Below are positions 32,710-42,166 of a stretch of DNA of 64,000 nt, piece after piece. Numbering within the stretch: the first letter of the stretch is position 1; the number at the start of each line of letters is the position of its first letter. The notes below the pieces were generated by a model. It made no database searches. It had not been told where the DNA came from and saw only the letters and a program-made list of their open reading frames with translations. The position numbers and the translations under genes were made by a program. The stretch is taken from NCBI RefSeq assembly GCF_963974575.1, contig NZ_CAXBBQ010000011.1, positions 1-64,000 on the forward strand. The letters run 5' to 3'. The stretch comes from Sphingosinicella sp963974575 (GTDB taxonomy: Bacteria > Pseudomonadota > Alphaproteobacteria > Sphingomonadales > Sphingomonadaceae).

Positions 32710-34665
32710 TCAACGGCTTGCAAGGGCATCGGCAGCGGTGCCCAGCAGGTAGCGTTGCCAGAACAGCACAGTCGCCAGAAACTGATAGTCGGCATTCGGC
32801 TTCTTCTCGAAGCCATGCCCTTCGTCCGCCGCGACGACGTGCCACGCCGTCCCGCCGCGCGCGCGGAGCGCCGCGACGATCTGGTCCGCCTCCGAAGGCG
32901 GCACGCGCGGGTCGTTCGCTCCCGTGATCACCAACAGGGGCGCGCGAATCTTGTTCACCTTTGTGAGCGGCGAGATCGCCTTCAGCTTGCGCCGCTCAGC
33001 GGGATCGCGCTCGTCTCCGTATTCGAGGCGGCGGAGGTCGCGGCGATACTCGCCGGTGCCTTCGAGGAAGGTCACGAAATCGGAAATCCCGACGATGCTG
33101 ACGCCTGCACGGAAGTCCTTGGGATAGCGGATCAGCGCAGCGAGCGTCATGTAACCGCCGTAAGAGGCCCCGCTCACCGCCATACGTGTGCGGTCGATGC
33201 GCGAATCATGGCGCAGGCGTTTCAGGAACGCGCCCACGTCACGCACCGCGTCCTCCCGGCGGAACGGGCCATCATCCAGCGCGACGAAACGCTTCCCGTA
33301 ACCGGTAGACCCCCGCACGTTCGGGAAAAACAGCGCGACACCGAGCGCGTTCACCATGTGATTGCTACGGCCGAGAAAACCGGGTCGGGACTGCCCCTCC
33401 GGCCCGCCATGAAACACCATCACCAGCGGGCGCGGCCCCGGAAAGCGGGCCGGATCGGGCCGGTAGAGCAACCCTGAGACAAGCAGACCGTCGAAGCTCT
33501 TCACGGTGACGATCTCGGGCTCGACGCCCGGCGGCAGGTCCGCGCCGCTCTCCGTCCAGCGCGTGAGTTCAAGCCGGTCGGGGTCGAACGACCATACATC
33601 GCCCGGCCCGGACGCACTTGTCAGCGAAAAACCGACCTCGCCCCACGGCGCGATCGACAGCCCCGTGAGGATACCCCCCGGAAGCGGGGGCGCGGCGCGA
33701 ATCCGCCCGGTCGCGAGATCGAGAAGGCGAAGCCGCGACAGGCCGTTCTCGTTCACAACATAGGCAAGGAAACGCCCCTCGGGGTCGATACGGAAATCCT
33801 CCACGGACCAGTCGGTTTCAGGATTGAGCCGACGCGGCAGGCCCGTCACCCGGTCGATCTCGGCCAGATAGCGGTGCTCCGCACCGAAATCGGAGACGGC
33901 GAAAATGCGTCCCCCCGGCGCATAGCGCGACGATCCGAAGGCGAAGGGCTCTGCGGTCGGCGGCACCAGCGCCCGAAGCTGGCGCGTTTCGAGGTCGATT
34001 TCGAACAATCGGCTGATCGCGACGGAGATGTAGTTGTAGAGAAGCGCGTGTTTTCCGTCCGCGGAGAAGTCTGCGAAGCTCCAGCCGCCGCCCCGCCCTT
34101 CCATCACCAGCCGGTCGGTCGCGGGGTCGCGCGGGTCCATGATGTGGAGGTCGGTGTCGAGGCCGGTGCGCCGTGTCGTCGAATAGCCGATGCGCTTGCC
34201 GTCCGCCGTCCAGCGGATGCCGAGGTTGCGCCCGTCTTCGCCAGTCAGGCTCACCATGCGGCCATCGTCGACGCGGAAGATCTGATACTGCTCGTCGCCC
34301 TGCCGGTCCGCGAGCGCCAGCGTCACATCGCCCGAAACCGGCGCGAACTCTCCCGCGATCACCGGCTCCTCGCCGAAGGTGAGCTGTCGCGGCGCGGCGC
34401 CGGGCACAGAAACCTCGTAAAGCTGGCGGTTGTCGTCGAGCCGCGCGCCGATCAGCACCGATCGCCGCACCGGGTGCCAGCCGAGCAGCCGCGCCGAGCG
34501 ATATTCGAGATAGGGCTTCGCCTGCTCCATCAACGTCACGGGCACGGCGGGAACGCCGCTCACCGTCAGCGCGGCCGGCGCTTCGACTGCGGCCGCGCGG
34601 GCATCATGCGGGAGAAGGCTTGCGGCAAGCGCGGCAAGACCTGCTAAGAACCACCCCCGGACCAT
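32710..34665 (-). CDS. Secreted S9-family prolyl oligopeptidase-like peptidase
   Basis: A 651-residue protein. A signal peptide (1-24, ending in HDARA) sends it to the periplasm. Residues about 45-390 form a WD/beta-propeller with repeated strands such as ITWTADGKRI-like units. The C-terminal alpha/beta hydrolase has Ser in SGASYGGYMT (about 500), Asp in TGANDPRVPPSE (about 584) and His in DEGHGFEKK (about 614). It should cleave short peptides. The ATG start is used; an upstream GTG at 34683 would add KKRSV to the signal peptide and is a real alternative. It is divergent from pabBC across 66 bases. Confidence 0.92.
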   Translation of the reverse strand: MVRGWFLAGLAALAASLLPHDARAAAVEAPAALTVSGVPAVPVTLMEQAKPYLEYRSARLLGWHPVRRSVLIGARLDDNRQLYEVSVPGAAPRQLTFGEEPVIAGEFAPVSGDVTLALADRQGDEQYQIFRVDDGRMVSLTGEDGRNLGIRWTADGKRIGYSTTRRTGLDTDLHIMDPRDPATDRLVMEGRGGGWSFADFSADGKHALLYNYISVAISRLFEIDLETRQLRALVPPTAEPFAFGSSRYAPGGRIFAVSDFGAEHRYLAEIDRVTGLPRRLNPETDWSVEDFRIDPEGRFLAYVVNENGLSRLRLLDLATGRIRAAPPLPGGILTGLSIAPWGEVGFSLTSASGPGDVWSFDPDRLELTRWTESGADLPPGVEPEIVTVKSFDGLLVSGLLYRPDPARFPGPRPLVMVFHGGPEGQSRPGFLGRSNHMVNALGVALFFPNVRGSTGYGKRFVALDDGPFRREDAVRDVGAFLKRLRHDSRIDRTRMAVSGASYGGYMTLAALIRYPKDFRAGVSIVGISDFVTFLEGTGEYRRDLRRLEYGDERDPAERRKLKAISPLTKVNKIRAPLLVITGANDPRVPPSEADQIVAALRARGGTAWHVVAADEGHGFEKKPNADYQFLATVLFWQRYLLGTAADALASR

Positions 34666-34731
34666 GACGCTTCGTTTTTTCACTTCCGCCACTCTACCGA
34701 TTCCGCCGGGTTCCCGGCAACCGGTGTCGTC

Positions 34732-36489
34732 ATGCTGAGCGCGCCCTTCGTGGCGCTCGACGATGCGCGCGGCGACGGCACGCGCCCGCTGGCGCTCTAC
34801 AGCGGCGCGCACGAGATCATCACGGCGGCACGGCGGGACGAGGTCCCCCCCGTGCTTGCCGCGCTGCGGCGGCACGTCGATGCCGGTCGTCACGTCGCGG
34901 GTTTTCTCGCCTACGAGGCCGGACACGCGCTGGAGCCGCGCCTTTCCGCAATACCCGAGCGCAGCACCGAAACGCCGCTCATCTGGTTCGGCGTTTTCGA
35001 TGCGCCGCAGATGGTGCCGCCCGAAACGCTGCTTGGCGGCGTCTCCGGGCGCCCCTCGGGCGTATCGACGCCGAAGCCCGGTCTGGACGCGGCGCAATAC
35101 ACCGCCGCGCTCGCGGAGGTGAAAGCGCTGATCGAAGCGGGGGACATCTACCAGGCCAACCTCACCTTCCCCACCCGCCTGGGAATCGAAGGCCATCCGC
35201 TCGCGCTCTATGCCCGGCTGCGGCGCGCCCAGCGCATGGGCCACGGTGCCGTCGTTTTCACCGGACAGGAATGGATTCTCTCCTTCTCGCCCGAGCTGTT
35301 CTTCAGGCTCTCCCGCGGCGCGCTCGAAACACGCCCGATGAAAGGCACCGCGCCGCGCCGACCGCTCGCGGCGGAGGATGCCGCCATGGCCGCCGCGCTC
35401 GCCGCCGACCCCAAGAATCGCGCCGAAAACCTGATGATCACCGATCTCATCCGAAACGACCTCGCGCGCGTTGCCGAGGCGGGCTCGGTGACGGTGCGGG
35501 ATGCGTTCGCGGTCGAGCGCTATCCCACGGTCCACCAGATGACGACGACGGTGGAGGCACGGCTCCGCCAGGGCCTCGACGCCTTCGATGTGCTGGAGGC
35601 CCTGTTCCCTTGCGGCTCCATCACCGGCGCACCCAAGATCCGCGCGATGGAGGTGATCGACACGGTCGAGGCGCGCCCGCGCGGGGTCTACACGGGGTCG
35701 ATCGGCGCGATCGGATCCGGCGCCGCGCATTTCAATGTCGCGATCCGCACGATTGAAATTCGGAACCAAAACGTCACAATGGGCATTGGATCGGGCATTG
35801 TCGCTGATAGCGACGCTGTGTCCGAGTGGCGCGAGTGCGGAGAGAAGATGGCGTTCGTCAGCGCGTCGGGACGGCCGTTCCACCTCATCGAAACGATGGG
35901 CTTCACGCCCGACGAGGGCATCGCCCATCTATCGCTGCATCTCGAGCGGCTGGAGCAATCCGCCGCGTGGCATGATTTCCGCTTCGATCGGCACGAGGTC
36001 CGCAACCTGCTGCAGGCCGCTGTCGGCGCGCTGAGAGCGCCTGCACGCATCAAGCTGGTGCTGGCGGCAGGCGGAGCGGCGGCGGTGAGCTGCACGCCCC
36101 CGCCCGCCCCGCCCGCTTCGGCGCGCGCCGCCATCGTGCCGCTGCCGGTGATGCCCGGCGATCCCCGCCTCGCGCACAAGACGAGCGACCGCGCCTTCTA
36201 CGACGCTGCCCGCCGCGCCTCCGGCATGGATGAGGTGATCTTCGAGCGCAGCGACGGCCGCCTCACCGAGGGCAGCTTCACCAACCTGTTCGTGGAGCAG
36301 GGCGGCGTGCTGCTGACGCCTCCAGCGTCGGACGGCCTCCTTCCCGGCGTGCTCCGCCGCCACCTTCTCGAAACGGGCGCAGCCCGAGAGGCGTCTCTCA
36401 CGCGCGCCGATCTCGAAGATGGATTCCTGCTTGGAAATGCGCTGCGCGGACTTTTTCGCGCCGCGCTGGTTGCCCCCGCAGGCGAGTGA
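34732..36489 (+). CDS. pabB: Aminodeoxychorismate synthase component I fused to aminodeoxychorismate lyase
   Basis: A 585-residue bifunctional folate enzyme. The chorismate-binding PabB part (about 1-365) has AGDIYQANLTF, TRPMKGTAPRRP, NRAENLMITDLIRNDLARV and CGSITGAPKIRAMEVID. The rest is a PLP class IV aminotransferase (PabC) with the Lys in LAHKTSDRAFYD (about 483) and EGSFTNLFVEQGG. Together they turn chorismate and glutamine-derived ammonia into p-aminobenzoate. The glutaminase PabA is not in the window. The fusion is known in several bacterial groups. Confidence 0.93.
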   Translation: MLSAPFVALDDARGDGTRPLALYSGAHEIITAARRDEVPPVLAALRRHVDAGRHVAGFLAYEAGHALEPRLSAIPERSTETPLIWFGVFDAPQMVPPETLLGGVSGRPSGVSTPKPGLDAAQYTAALAEVKALIEAGDIYQANLTFPTRLGIEGHPLALYARLRRAQRMGHGAVVFTGQEWILSFSPELFFRLSRGALETRPMKGTAPRRPLAAEDAAMAAALAADPKNRAENLMITDLIRNDLARVAEAGSVTVRDAFAVERYPTVHQMTTTVEARLRQGLDAFDVLEALFPCGSITGAPKIRAMEVIDTVEARPRGVYTGSIGAIGSGAAHFNVAIRTIEIRNQNVTMGIGSGIVADSDAVSEWRECGEKMAFVSASGRPFHLIETMGFTPDEGIAHLSLHLERLEQSAAWHDFRFDRHEVRNLLQAAVGALRAPARIKLVLAAGGAAAVSCTPPPAPPASARAAIVPLPVMPGDPRLAHKTSDRAFYDAARRASGMDEVIFERSDGRLTEGSFTNLFVEQGGVLLTPPASDGLLPGVLRRHLLETGAAREASLTRADLEDGFLLGNALRGLFRAALVAPAGE

Positions 36490-36528
36490 TTCTAAGAGGC
36501 CCGCGCACCTCTCATGCGGAGCCTCCCG

Positions 36529-37734
36529 ATGACCTTCCTCTCCGACGCCATCCAGCGCATCCAGCCATCCCCCACGCTCGTCGTCACGCAGAAGGCGGCG
36601 GCGCTCAAAGAGGCGGGGCGGAATGTCATTGGTCTCGGCGCGGGCGAGCCGGACATGCCGGTGCCGGATTTCGTCGCCGAGGCCGCCATCGCGGCCATTC
36701 GCGGCGGACAGAACAAATACACCAACGTCGATGGCACCAACGCGCTCAAGGAAGCCGTGCGCGGCAAGTTCAAGCGCGACAACAACCTCGATTACGGTCT
36801 CGATCAGGTCACGGTGAACGTCGGGGGCAAGCACACGATCTTCAACGCGCTGCTCGTGACGCTCAACCCCGGCGACGAGGTGATCGTGCCCGCGCCCTAT
36901 TGGGTGTCCTACCCCGATATCGTGCAGTTCTGCGGCGCGAAGCCGGTGTTCATCTCAGCCGGGATCGAGGCGGGCTTCAAGATCACGCCCGCGCAGCTTG
37001 AAGCGGCGATCACGCCGAAAACGCGCTGGCTGATCCTGAATTCGCCTTCGAACCCCACCGGCGCCGTCTACACGCGCGATGAAATCGCCGCGCTCGGCGA
37101 GGTTCTGCGCCGTCATCCGCACGTGTGGATCCTCTCGGACGATATGTACGAGCACATCATCTACGACATCGCATTCGCAACGATCGCCGACGTTTGCCCT
37201 GACCTTTACGACCGCACGCTCACTGTGAACGGCGCGTCCAAGGCCTATTCGATGACCGGCTGGCGCATCGGCTTCGCGGGCGGCCCCGCGCAGCTCATCA
37301 AGGCGATCGCCAAGATCCAGTCGCAGTCGACCACGAACCCCTGCGCCATCGCGCAGGCCGCAGCGACGGCAGCGCTGAACGGCCCGCAGGATTTCCTGAA
37401 GGCGCGCGTCGAAACCTTCCGTGGCCGCCGCGACCTCGTCGTCTCGATGCTGAACCAGACCGACGGCCTGAAGTGCGCGACGCCCGACGGCGCCTTCTAC
37501 GTCTATCCGGACTGCACGGGCCTCATCGGCCGCAAGACGCCCTCGGGCACGACGCTCGCAACCGACGAAGACGTCGCGGGCTATCTGCTGGAGGCAGAGG
37601 GTGTCGCGGTGGTGCATGGCGGCGCGTTCGGCGTTTCGCCCGCGTTCCGCATCTCCTATGCGACCTCGACGGAACTTCTGGAAGACGCCTGCGCCCGCAT
37701 CCAGCGTGCGTGCGGCGCGCTGAAGGCGGCGTAG
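36529..37734 (+). CDS. Aspartate aminotransferase (class I, PLP)
   Basis: A 401-residue PLP enzyme converting aspartate and 2-oxoglutarate to oxaloacetate and glutamate. The schiff-base Lys lies in NGASKAYSMTGWRIGF (about 234), with YWVSYPD, NSPSNPTGAVY and PAFRISYATS as cofactor- and substrate-binding motifs. It resembles the alphaproteobacterial 1-beta type, which often also accepts prephenate. The start MTFLSDAI has GGAG seven bases upstream; an ATG five codons earlier lacks one. It stops one base before the convergent DUF445 gene. Confidence 0.93.
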   Translation: MTFLSDAIQRIQPSPTLVVTQKAAALKEAGRNVIGLGAGEPDMPVPDFVAEAAIAAIRGGQNKYTNVDGTNALKEAVRGKFKRDNNLDYGLDQVTVNVGGKHTIFNALLVTLNPGDEVIVPAPYWVSYPDIVQFCGAKPVFISAGIEAGFKITPAQLEAAITPKTRWLILNSPSNPTGAVYTRDEIAALGEVLRRHPHVWILSDDMYEHIIYDIAFATIADVCPDLYDRTLTVNGASKAYSMTGWRIGFAGGPAQLIKAIAKIQSQSTTNPCAIAQAAATAALNGPQDFLKARVETFRGRRDLVVSMLNQTDGLKCATPDGAFYVYPDCTGLIGRKTPSGTTLATDEDVAGYLLEAEGVAVVHGGAFGVSPAFRISYATSTELLEDACARIQRACGALKAA

Positions 37735-37735
37735 C

Positions 37736-38962
37736 CTAAAGCAACTCCGTCACCGCATGGATGGTGAGGCCGACGAGCCCGCCGACCAGCGTGCCGTTGA
37801 TGCGGATGAACTGCAGGTCGCGGCCCACTGCGGCTTCGACGCGCTCGGTGACGGTATCCGCGTCCCAGCTCCGCACGGTGTCCGAAACGATGCGCACAAG
37901 CTCATCGCCGTAATCGGCGACAACGCCCACGATCGCGCGCCGCGCGTATTTGTTGAGCGCGTTCCGCAGCACCGGGTCGTTCTCGATGGTCTTGCCGATA
38001 TGGCGCGCGGCCTCTCCGACGCGCCCCGCGAGCGCCTGCTCCGGGTCGGCGAGCGACGCGCGCAGCGATGTCTTGGCGTTCGTCCAGATGCCGTCGAGGA
38101 AACCGCCAAGTTCGGGATTGTCGATTACCTCGAGCTTCAGCGTCTCGATGCGCGCCTGCGTTTCCGATTCGAACTGCATGTCGAACGCGAGGTCCTTCAG
38201 CGCCACCATCACCTTCAGGCGCAGCGGGTGCTCAGGATCGGCCGACATCTCGTTCAGCAGCCGCCGCAAGGCCTCGATGATCGAGTTCGCCAGCCGCTCG
38301 TCGAGCGAGGCCAGCCGCAGCAGCCACATCGTCCGCGCCTCCACGAGATCGCGGATCAGCCCTTCGTTTTGATCGAGCACGCGCGCGAGCCACGTGATCC
38401 CCGAATCGACCAGCGGCTGCAGCCGGCCTTCGTCGATCGAGCGGTCGAGCACGCGGCCCACCAGCGGCGCCAGCTCGAAGCGGCGCAGGTTGCCGCCGAT
38501 CGCGCCCCGGATCCAGCCGGAGACGGCCTCGTTGTCGAGCGCGTCGAGAAGCTGCAGGCCGAGCTTGCCGATGCTCCCGCTGAGGCGCGTTTCGGCGGGC
38601 GGTGCGGAGAGCCAGCGGCCGACGGCGCCCGCCATGTCCACGCTGCGCATCCGGCGCGCGACGATCGCGGGTTTCAGGAAGTTGGTTTTCAGGAACGTGG
38701 CGAGGTTGTCGCCGAGCCGGTCCTTGTTCTTGGGGATGATCGCCGTGTGCGGGATCGGCAGGCCGAGCGGGTGGCGGAACAGCGCCGTCACCGCGAACCA
38801 GTCCGCAAGCCCGCCGACCATCGCCGCCTCGGCGAAGGACTCGACGTAGGGTGCCCACACGTATGTTTCGCCGAGCAGGCGCGCCGCCACGAACACCGCC
38901 GCCATCAGCAGCAGCATCCCCGTCGCGACGACCTTCATGTGCCGCGCCGGGTCGGCGTTCAC
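37736..38962 (-). CDS. DUF445 (YjiN-like) membrane-anchored protein
   Basis: A 408-residue protein with one N-terminal helix (about 10-30) and often a second at the C terminus (VGGLVGLTIHAVTELL). The DUF445 core includes AAMVGGLADWFAVTALFRHP and PHTAIIPKNKDRLGDNLATF. The long helical middle is amphipathic. Function is unknown; the architecture suggests a membrane-linked scaffold. The start is GTG; ATG eight codons later (MKVVATG) is an alternative. It follows the RND transporter by 30 bases on the same strand and could be in that operon. Confidence 0.85.
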   Translation of the reverse strand: MNADPARHMKVVATGMLLLMAAVFVAARLLGETYVWAPYVESFAEAAMVGGLADWFAVTALFRHPLGLPIPHTAIIPKNKDRLGDNLATFLKTNFLKPAIVARRMRSVDMAGAVGRWLSAPPAETRLSGSIGKLGLQLLDALDNEAVSGWIRGAIGGNLRRFELAPLVGRVLDRSIDEGRLQPLVDSGITWLARVLDQNEGLIRDLVEARTMWLLRLASLDERLANSIIEALRRLLNEMSADPEHPLRLKVMVALKDLAFDMQFESETQARIETLKLEVIDNPELGGFLDGIWTNAKTSLRASLADPEQALAGRVGEAARHIGKTIENDPVLRNALNKYARRAIVGVVADYGDELVRIVSDTVRSWDADTVTERVEAAVGRDLQFIRINGTLVGGLVGLTIHAVTELL

Positions 38963-38992
38963 CCAGGTGCGCGCTGAACCGATCGCCCCGTC

Positions 38993-41900
38993 CTACTCGG
39001 CCGGGGCTGCGGGCGCCGTTGCCGGCTTGCCCGGATGGTCGTGCGTCAAGAGCTTGCCGAACTTCGCGCCGAGCCAGCGCTCGAAGTCATCGGCAAGGCT
39101 GAAGCCCGCGGGAACGATGACCAGCGTCAGCAGCGTCGACAGGATGAGCCCGCCAATCACCGTGATGCCCATCGGAGAGCGCCATGCGCCGTCGCCCGTC
39201 AGCGAAAGCGCTGTGGGCAACATGCCCGCGGCCATCGCCACCGTGGTCATCACGATCGGCTGTGCGCGCTTGTGGCCTGCGTCGATGATGGCCGTCACCT
39301 TGTCCACACCTTTGTTCATCTCCTCGATCGCGAAATCGACGAGCAGAATGGAGTTTTTCGCAACAATGCCGAGCAACATCAAGAGGCCGATCAGCACGGG
39401 CATCGAGATCACCTGCCCCGTGAGATGCAGCGCCACGGCACCGCCGAGCGGCGCGAGCAGCAGCGAGCCCATGTTCACGAAGGGCGGCATGATGCGCTTG
39501 TAGAGCAGCACGAGCACCGCGAACACGAGCAGGATGCCCGAAACCACCGCGATCGTGAACTGCGTGACCAGCTCGGCCTGCATCTTCGATTCGCCGAACT
39601 CGACGCGCTCGACGCCCGCAGGAAGGTTGCGAAGTGTCGGCAGGCCAAGCGCCACTTTCAAGCCTTCGCCCTTCACAAAGCCCTCGGCAAGGTCGGCGCC
39701 GACGACGATACGGTCGCGCTGGTTGTAGCGGCGAAGGATGGACGGGCCTGCCCCAAAGCCGATGTCGGCGACGACCTTCAGCGGCACGGATCCGCCGCTC
39801 GACGTCGGCACGGGCAGGTTTTCGATCGTCGTGATGTTCTTGCGCGACTCCGTCGGCAGGGCGACCCGGATCGGAATCTGCCGGTCCGACAGCGAGAACT
39901 TCGCCACGTTCTGGTCGATGTCGCCGATGGTAGCGATGCGGATCGTCTCGCTGAGGTCCGCCGTGGTGATGCCGAGTTCGGCGGCAAGATCGAAGTGCGG
40001 CGAGATGACGATTTCCGGGCGCTGCAGATCGCCTTCGACGCGCGGCGCGGTGAACATCTTCTGCGCGCGCATTTCCTCGACAATCTTCACCGCGGTATCA
40101 TGCAGCAGCTCGCTGTCGTCACCGGCGATCATCACCGTCACGTCGCGCCCGCCGCTCCAGCCGTCCATCGACTGGAATGTGATCCGGGCATCCGGGATCT
40201 TCTGAAGCTCGGGCGCCAGCTGCTTCTGATACTCGATGCTCGTGCGCTTCCGCTCGTCGCGAAGCTGCGTGTAGATCATCGCTTCGCCGGGCTTTTCGAT
40301 ATCGATGTAGCTGAGCTGCGTTTCCGGCTCCTTCAGAAGCACTGCGTTCGCGCGCTCAGCGACGGTACGCGTCTGTTCGAGCGTCGTGCCCGGCACCATC
40401 TCGATCTTCAGCTGGGTCGAATCCTGGTCGGATTCAGGCTGGAAGGTGAATGGCAGCGTCGAGAACGACACGACCGTGAGCACCAGCGCGAGCGCGCCGA
40501 TCCCCATCACCCAGACACGGTGATCGGCAAGGCGCCAGAAGTGGCGCTTCCAATCCTGCCGCGCCCGCGCCTTCTCGGCCTTCCGCGTATCGAGCGACCA
40601 GTGCAGCAGCGCGAGATAGCGGTCCATCATCGGGCCGTCGCCGTGGTTCTGCTCGCCTTGCGCCTTCAGGAAATAGGCAGCGATGAGTGGTGTAATCATA
40701 CGCGCGACGGCAAGACTCATCAGCACGGCGACCACGACGGTGAGCCCGAACTGCTTGAAGAACTGGCCGGTAACGCCGCCCATCAGGCCAACGGGCAGGA
40801 ACACCGCAGCGATTGCGGACGTCGTCGCCACGACGGCGAGACCGATTTCGTCGGCCGCATCCATAGAGGCCTGATAGGCCGTCTTCCCCATGCGCATGTG
40901 GCGCACGATGTTCTCGATCTCCACGATCGCGTCGTCGACGAGCACGCCGGCGACAAGGCTGAGCGCGAGCAGCGACAGGCTGTTCAGCGTGAAGCCCATC
41001 AGGTCCATGAACCAGAACGCCGGGATCGCCGACAGCGGAATGGCGGTCGCCGAAATCAGCATGGCGCGCCAGTCGCGCAGGAACAGGAACACCACGATCA
41101 CGGCCAGCACGGCGCCTTCCAGCAGCGCCGCCATCGAGGCTTCATATTGCTGTTCGGTGTACTTCACCGTGGTGAACATCGGCGTGATCTTCACCTTGGG
41201 ATATTCTTTGGCGAGCTGGTCCAAGACCTTGAGCGCATCGTTATAGACGGTAACGTCGGACGAGCCCTTGGCCTTCGCCAGGCGGATACTCACGACCTGC
41301 CGCCCGTCGATCAGACCGAGGCCGCGCTGCTCGCCGTAGGAATCGCGCACGTTCGCGACATCGGAAAGCCTCAGCGTGCGCCCGCCGAAGCTGAGCTGCG
41401 TCGCGCCAAGCGCAGTAGCGTCGGCCGCATTGCCGAGCACGCGCACGGACTGTTCAGCGCCCGCGATCTCGGCGCGACCGCCCGTTGCGTTGAGGTTGAG
41501 CTGACGGAGCTGCTGGTTGACCTGCGCGGCGGTGATGCCCTGCGCCTGCAGCTTCATCGGATCGAGCTCGACGCGCATTTCGCGCGAAACGCCGCCGCCA
41601 CGGCTCGACACCGCCATGCCGGGCACCGATAGCAGCCGCTTCGAAGCGACGTTATCGACGAACCACGACAACTCCTCGAGCGTCATGTCGACCGACTGCA
41701 CGGTCCAGTAGGCGAGCACGCCATCGATATCCTCGCGCACCACCTGCGGTTCGAGAATACCTTGCGGCAGGTCGCCGCGAACCTTCTGCACCGCGTCACG
41801 CACGTCGTTTACAGCGCGGTCGATCGGCGTACCGATGTCGAACTGCACCATCGTCGTCGATGTGCCCTCGGTCACCCACGACGTGATCTCGTCCACGCCG

Positions 41901-42127
41901 CTCACGTTCCGTACCGAGGCTTCGACGATCTGCGTGATCTGCGTCTTCATTTCCGAAGGCGCAGCGCCCGGCTGGGTAATGATCACCTGCGCGATCGGGA
42001 AACTCACGTCCGGGTTGTTGTTGATGTCCATGCGAATGAAGCTGACGATGCCCGCCAGCGTCAGCGCCACGAACAGCACGATCGGCGGAACCGGGTTCCG
42101 GATCGACCAGGACGAGATATTCCGCAT
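38993..42127 (-). CDS. RND-family efflux transporter, inner-membrane permease
   Basis: A 1044-residue AcrB-type proton-driven pump with twelve predicted membrane helices and two large periplasmic loops. SIRNPVPPIVLFVALTLAG begins helix 1. The proton-relay Asp pair is in GVLVDDAIVEIENIVRH (helix 4), and the second half has LLMLLGIVAKNSILLVDFAI. It works with the adaptor encoded upstream. The outer-membrane factor (TolC/OprM-like) is not in the window, so it must lie elsewhere. Substrates cannot be read. Confidence 0.95.
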   Translation of the reverse strand: MRNISSWSIRNPVPPIVLFVALTLAGIVSFIRMDINNNPDVSFPIAQVIITQPGAAPSEMKTQITQIVEASVRNVSGVDEITSWVTEGTSTTMVQFDIGTPIDRAVNDVRDAVQKVRGDLPQGILEPQVVREDIDGVLAYWTVQSVDMTLEELSWFVDNVASKRLLSVPGMAVSSRGGGVSREMRVELDPMKLQAQGITAAQVNQQLRQLNLNATGGRAEIAGAEQSVRVLGNAADATALGATQLSFGGRTLRLSDVANVRDSYGEQRGLGLIDGRQVVSIRLAKAKGSSDVTVYNDALKVLDQLAKEYPKVKITPMFTTVKYTEQQYEASMAALLEGAVLAVIVVFLFLRDWRAMLISATAIPLSAIPAFWFMDLMGFTLNSLSLLALSLVAGVLVDDAIVEIENIVRHMRMGKTAYQASMDAADEIGLAVVATTSAIAAVFLPVGLMGGVTGQFFKQFGLTVVVAVLMSLAVARMITPLIAAYFLKAQGEQNHGDGPMMDRYLALLHWSLDTRKAEKARARQDWKRHFWRLADHRVWVMGIGALALVLTVVSFSTLPFTFQPESDQDSTQLKIEMVPGTTLEQTRTVAERANAVLLKEPETQLSYIDIEKPGEAMIYTQLRDERKRTSIEYQKQLAPELQKIPDARITFQSMDGWSGGRDVTVMIAGDDSELLHDTAVKIVEEMRAQKMFTAPRVEGDLQRPEIVISPHFDLAAELGITTADLSETIRIATIGDIDQNVAKFSLSDRQIPIRVALPTESRKNITTIENLPVPTSSGGSVPLKVVADIGFGAGPSILRRYNQRDRIVVGADLAEGFVKGEGLKVALGLPTLRNLPAGVERVEFGESKMQAELVTQFTIAVVSGILLVFAVLVLLYKRIMPPFVNMGSLLLAPLGGAVALHLTGQVISMPVLIGLLMLLGIVAKNSILLVDFAIEEMNKGVDKVTAIIDAGHKRAQPIVMTTVAMAAGMLPTALSLTGDGAWRSPMGITVIGGLILSTLLTLVIVPAGFSLADDFERWLGAKFGKLLTHDHPGKPATAPAAPAE

Positions 42128-42166
42128 CGTTTCTTTTCCTGTCGGCGGTGACGTGTTTCGCGTCGC

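Noticed and set aside
39035..41632. 865-codon plus-strand open frame opposite the RND pump
   Set aside because: A mirror of the RND coding strand, rich in Arg, His, Asp and Glu, with no domain.
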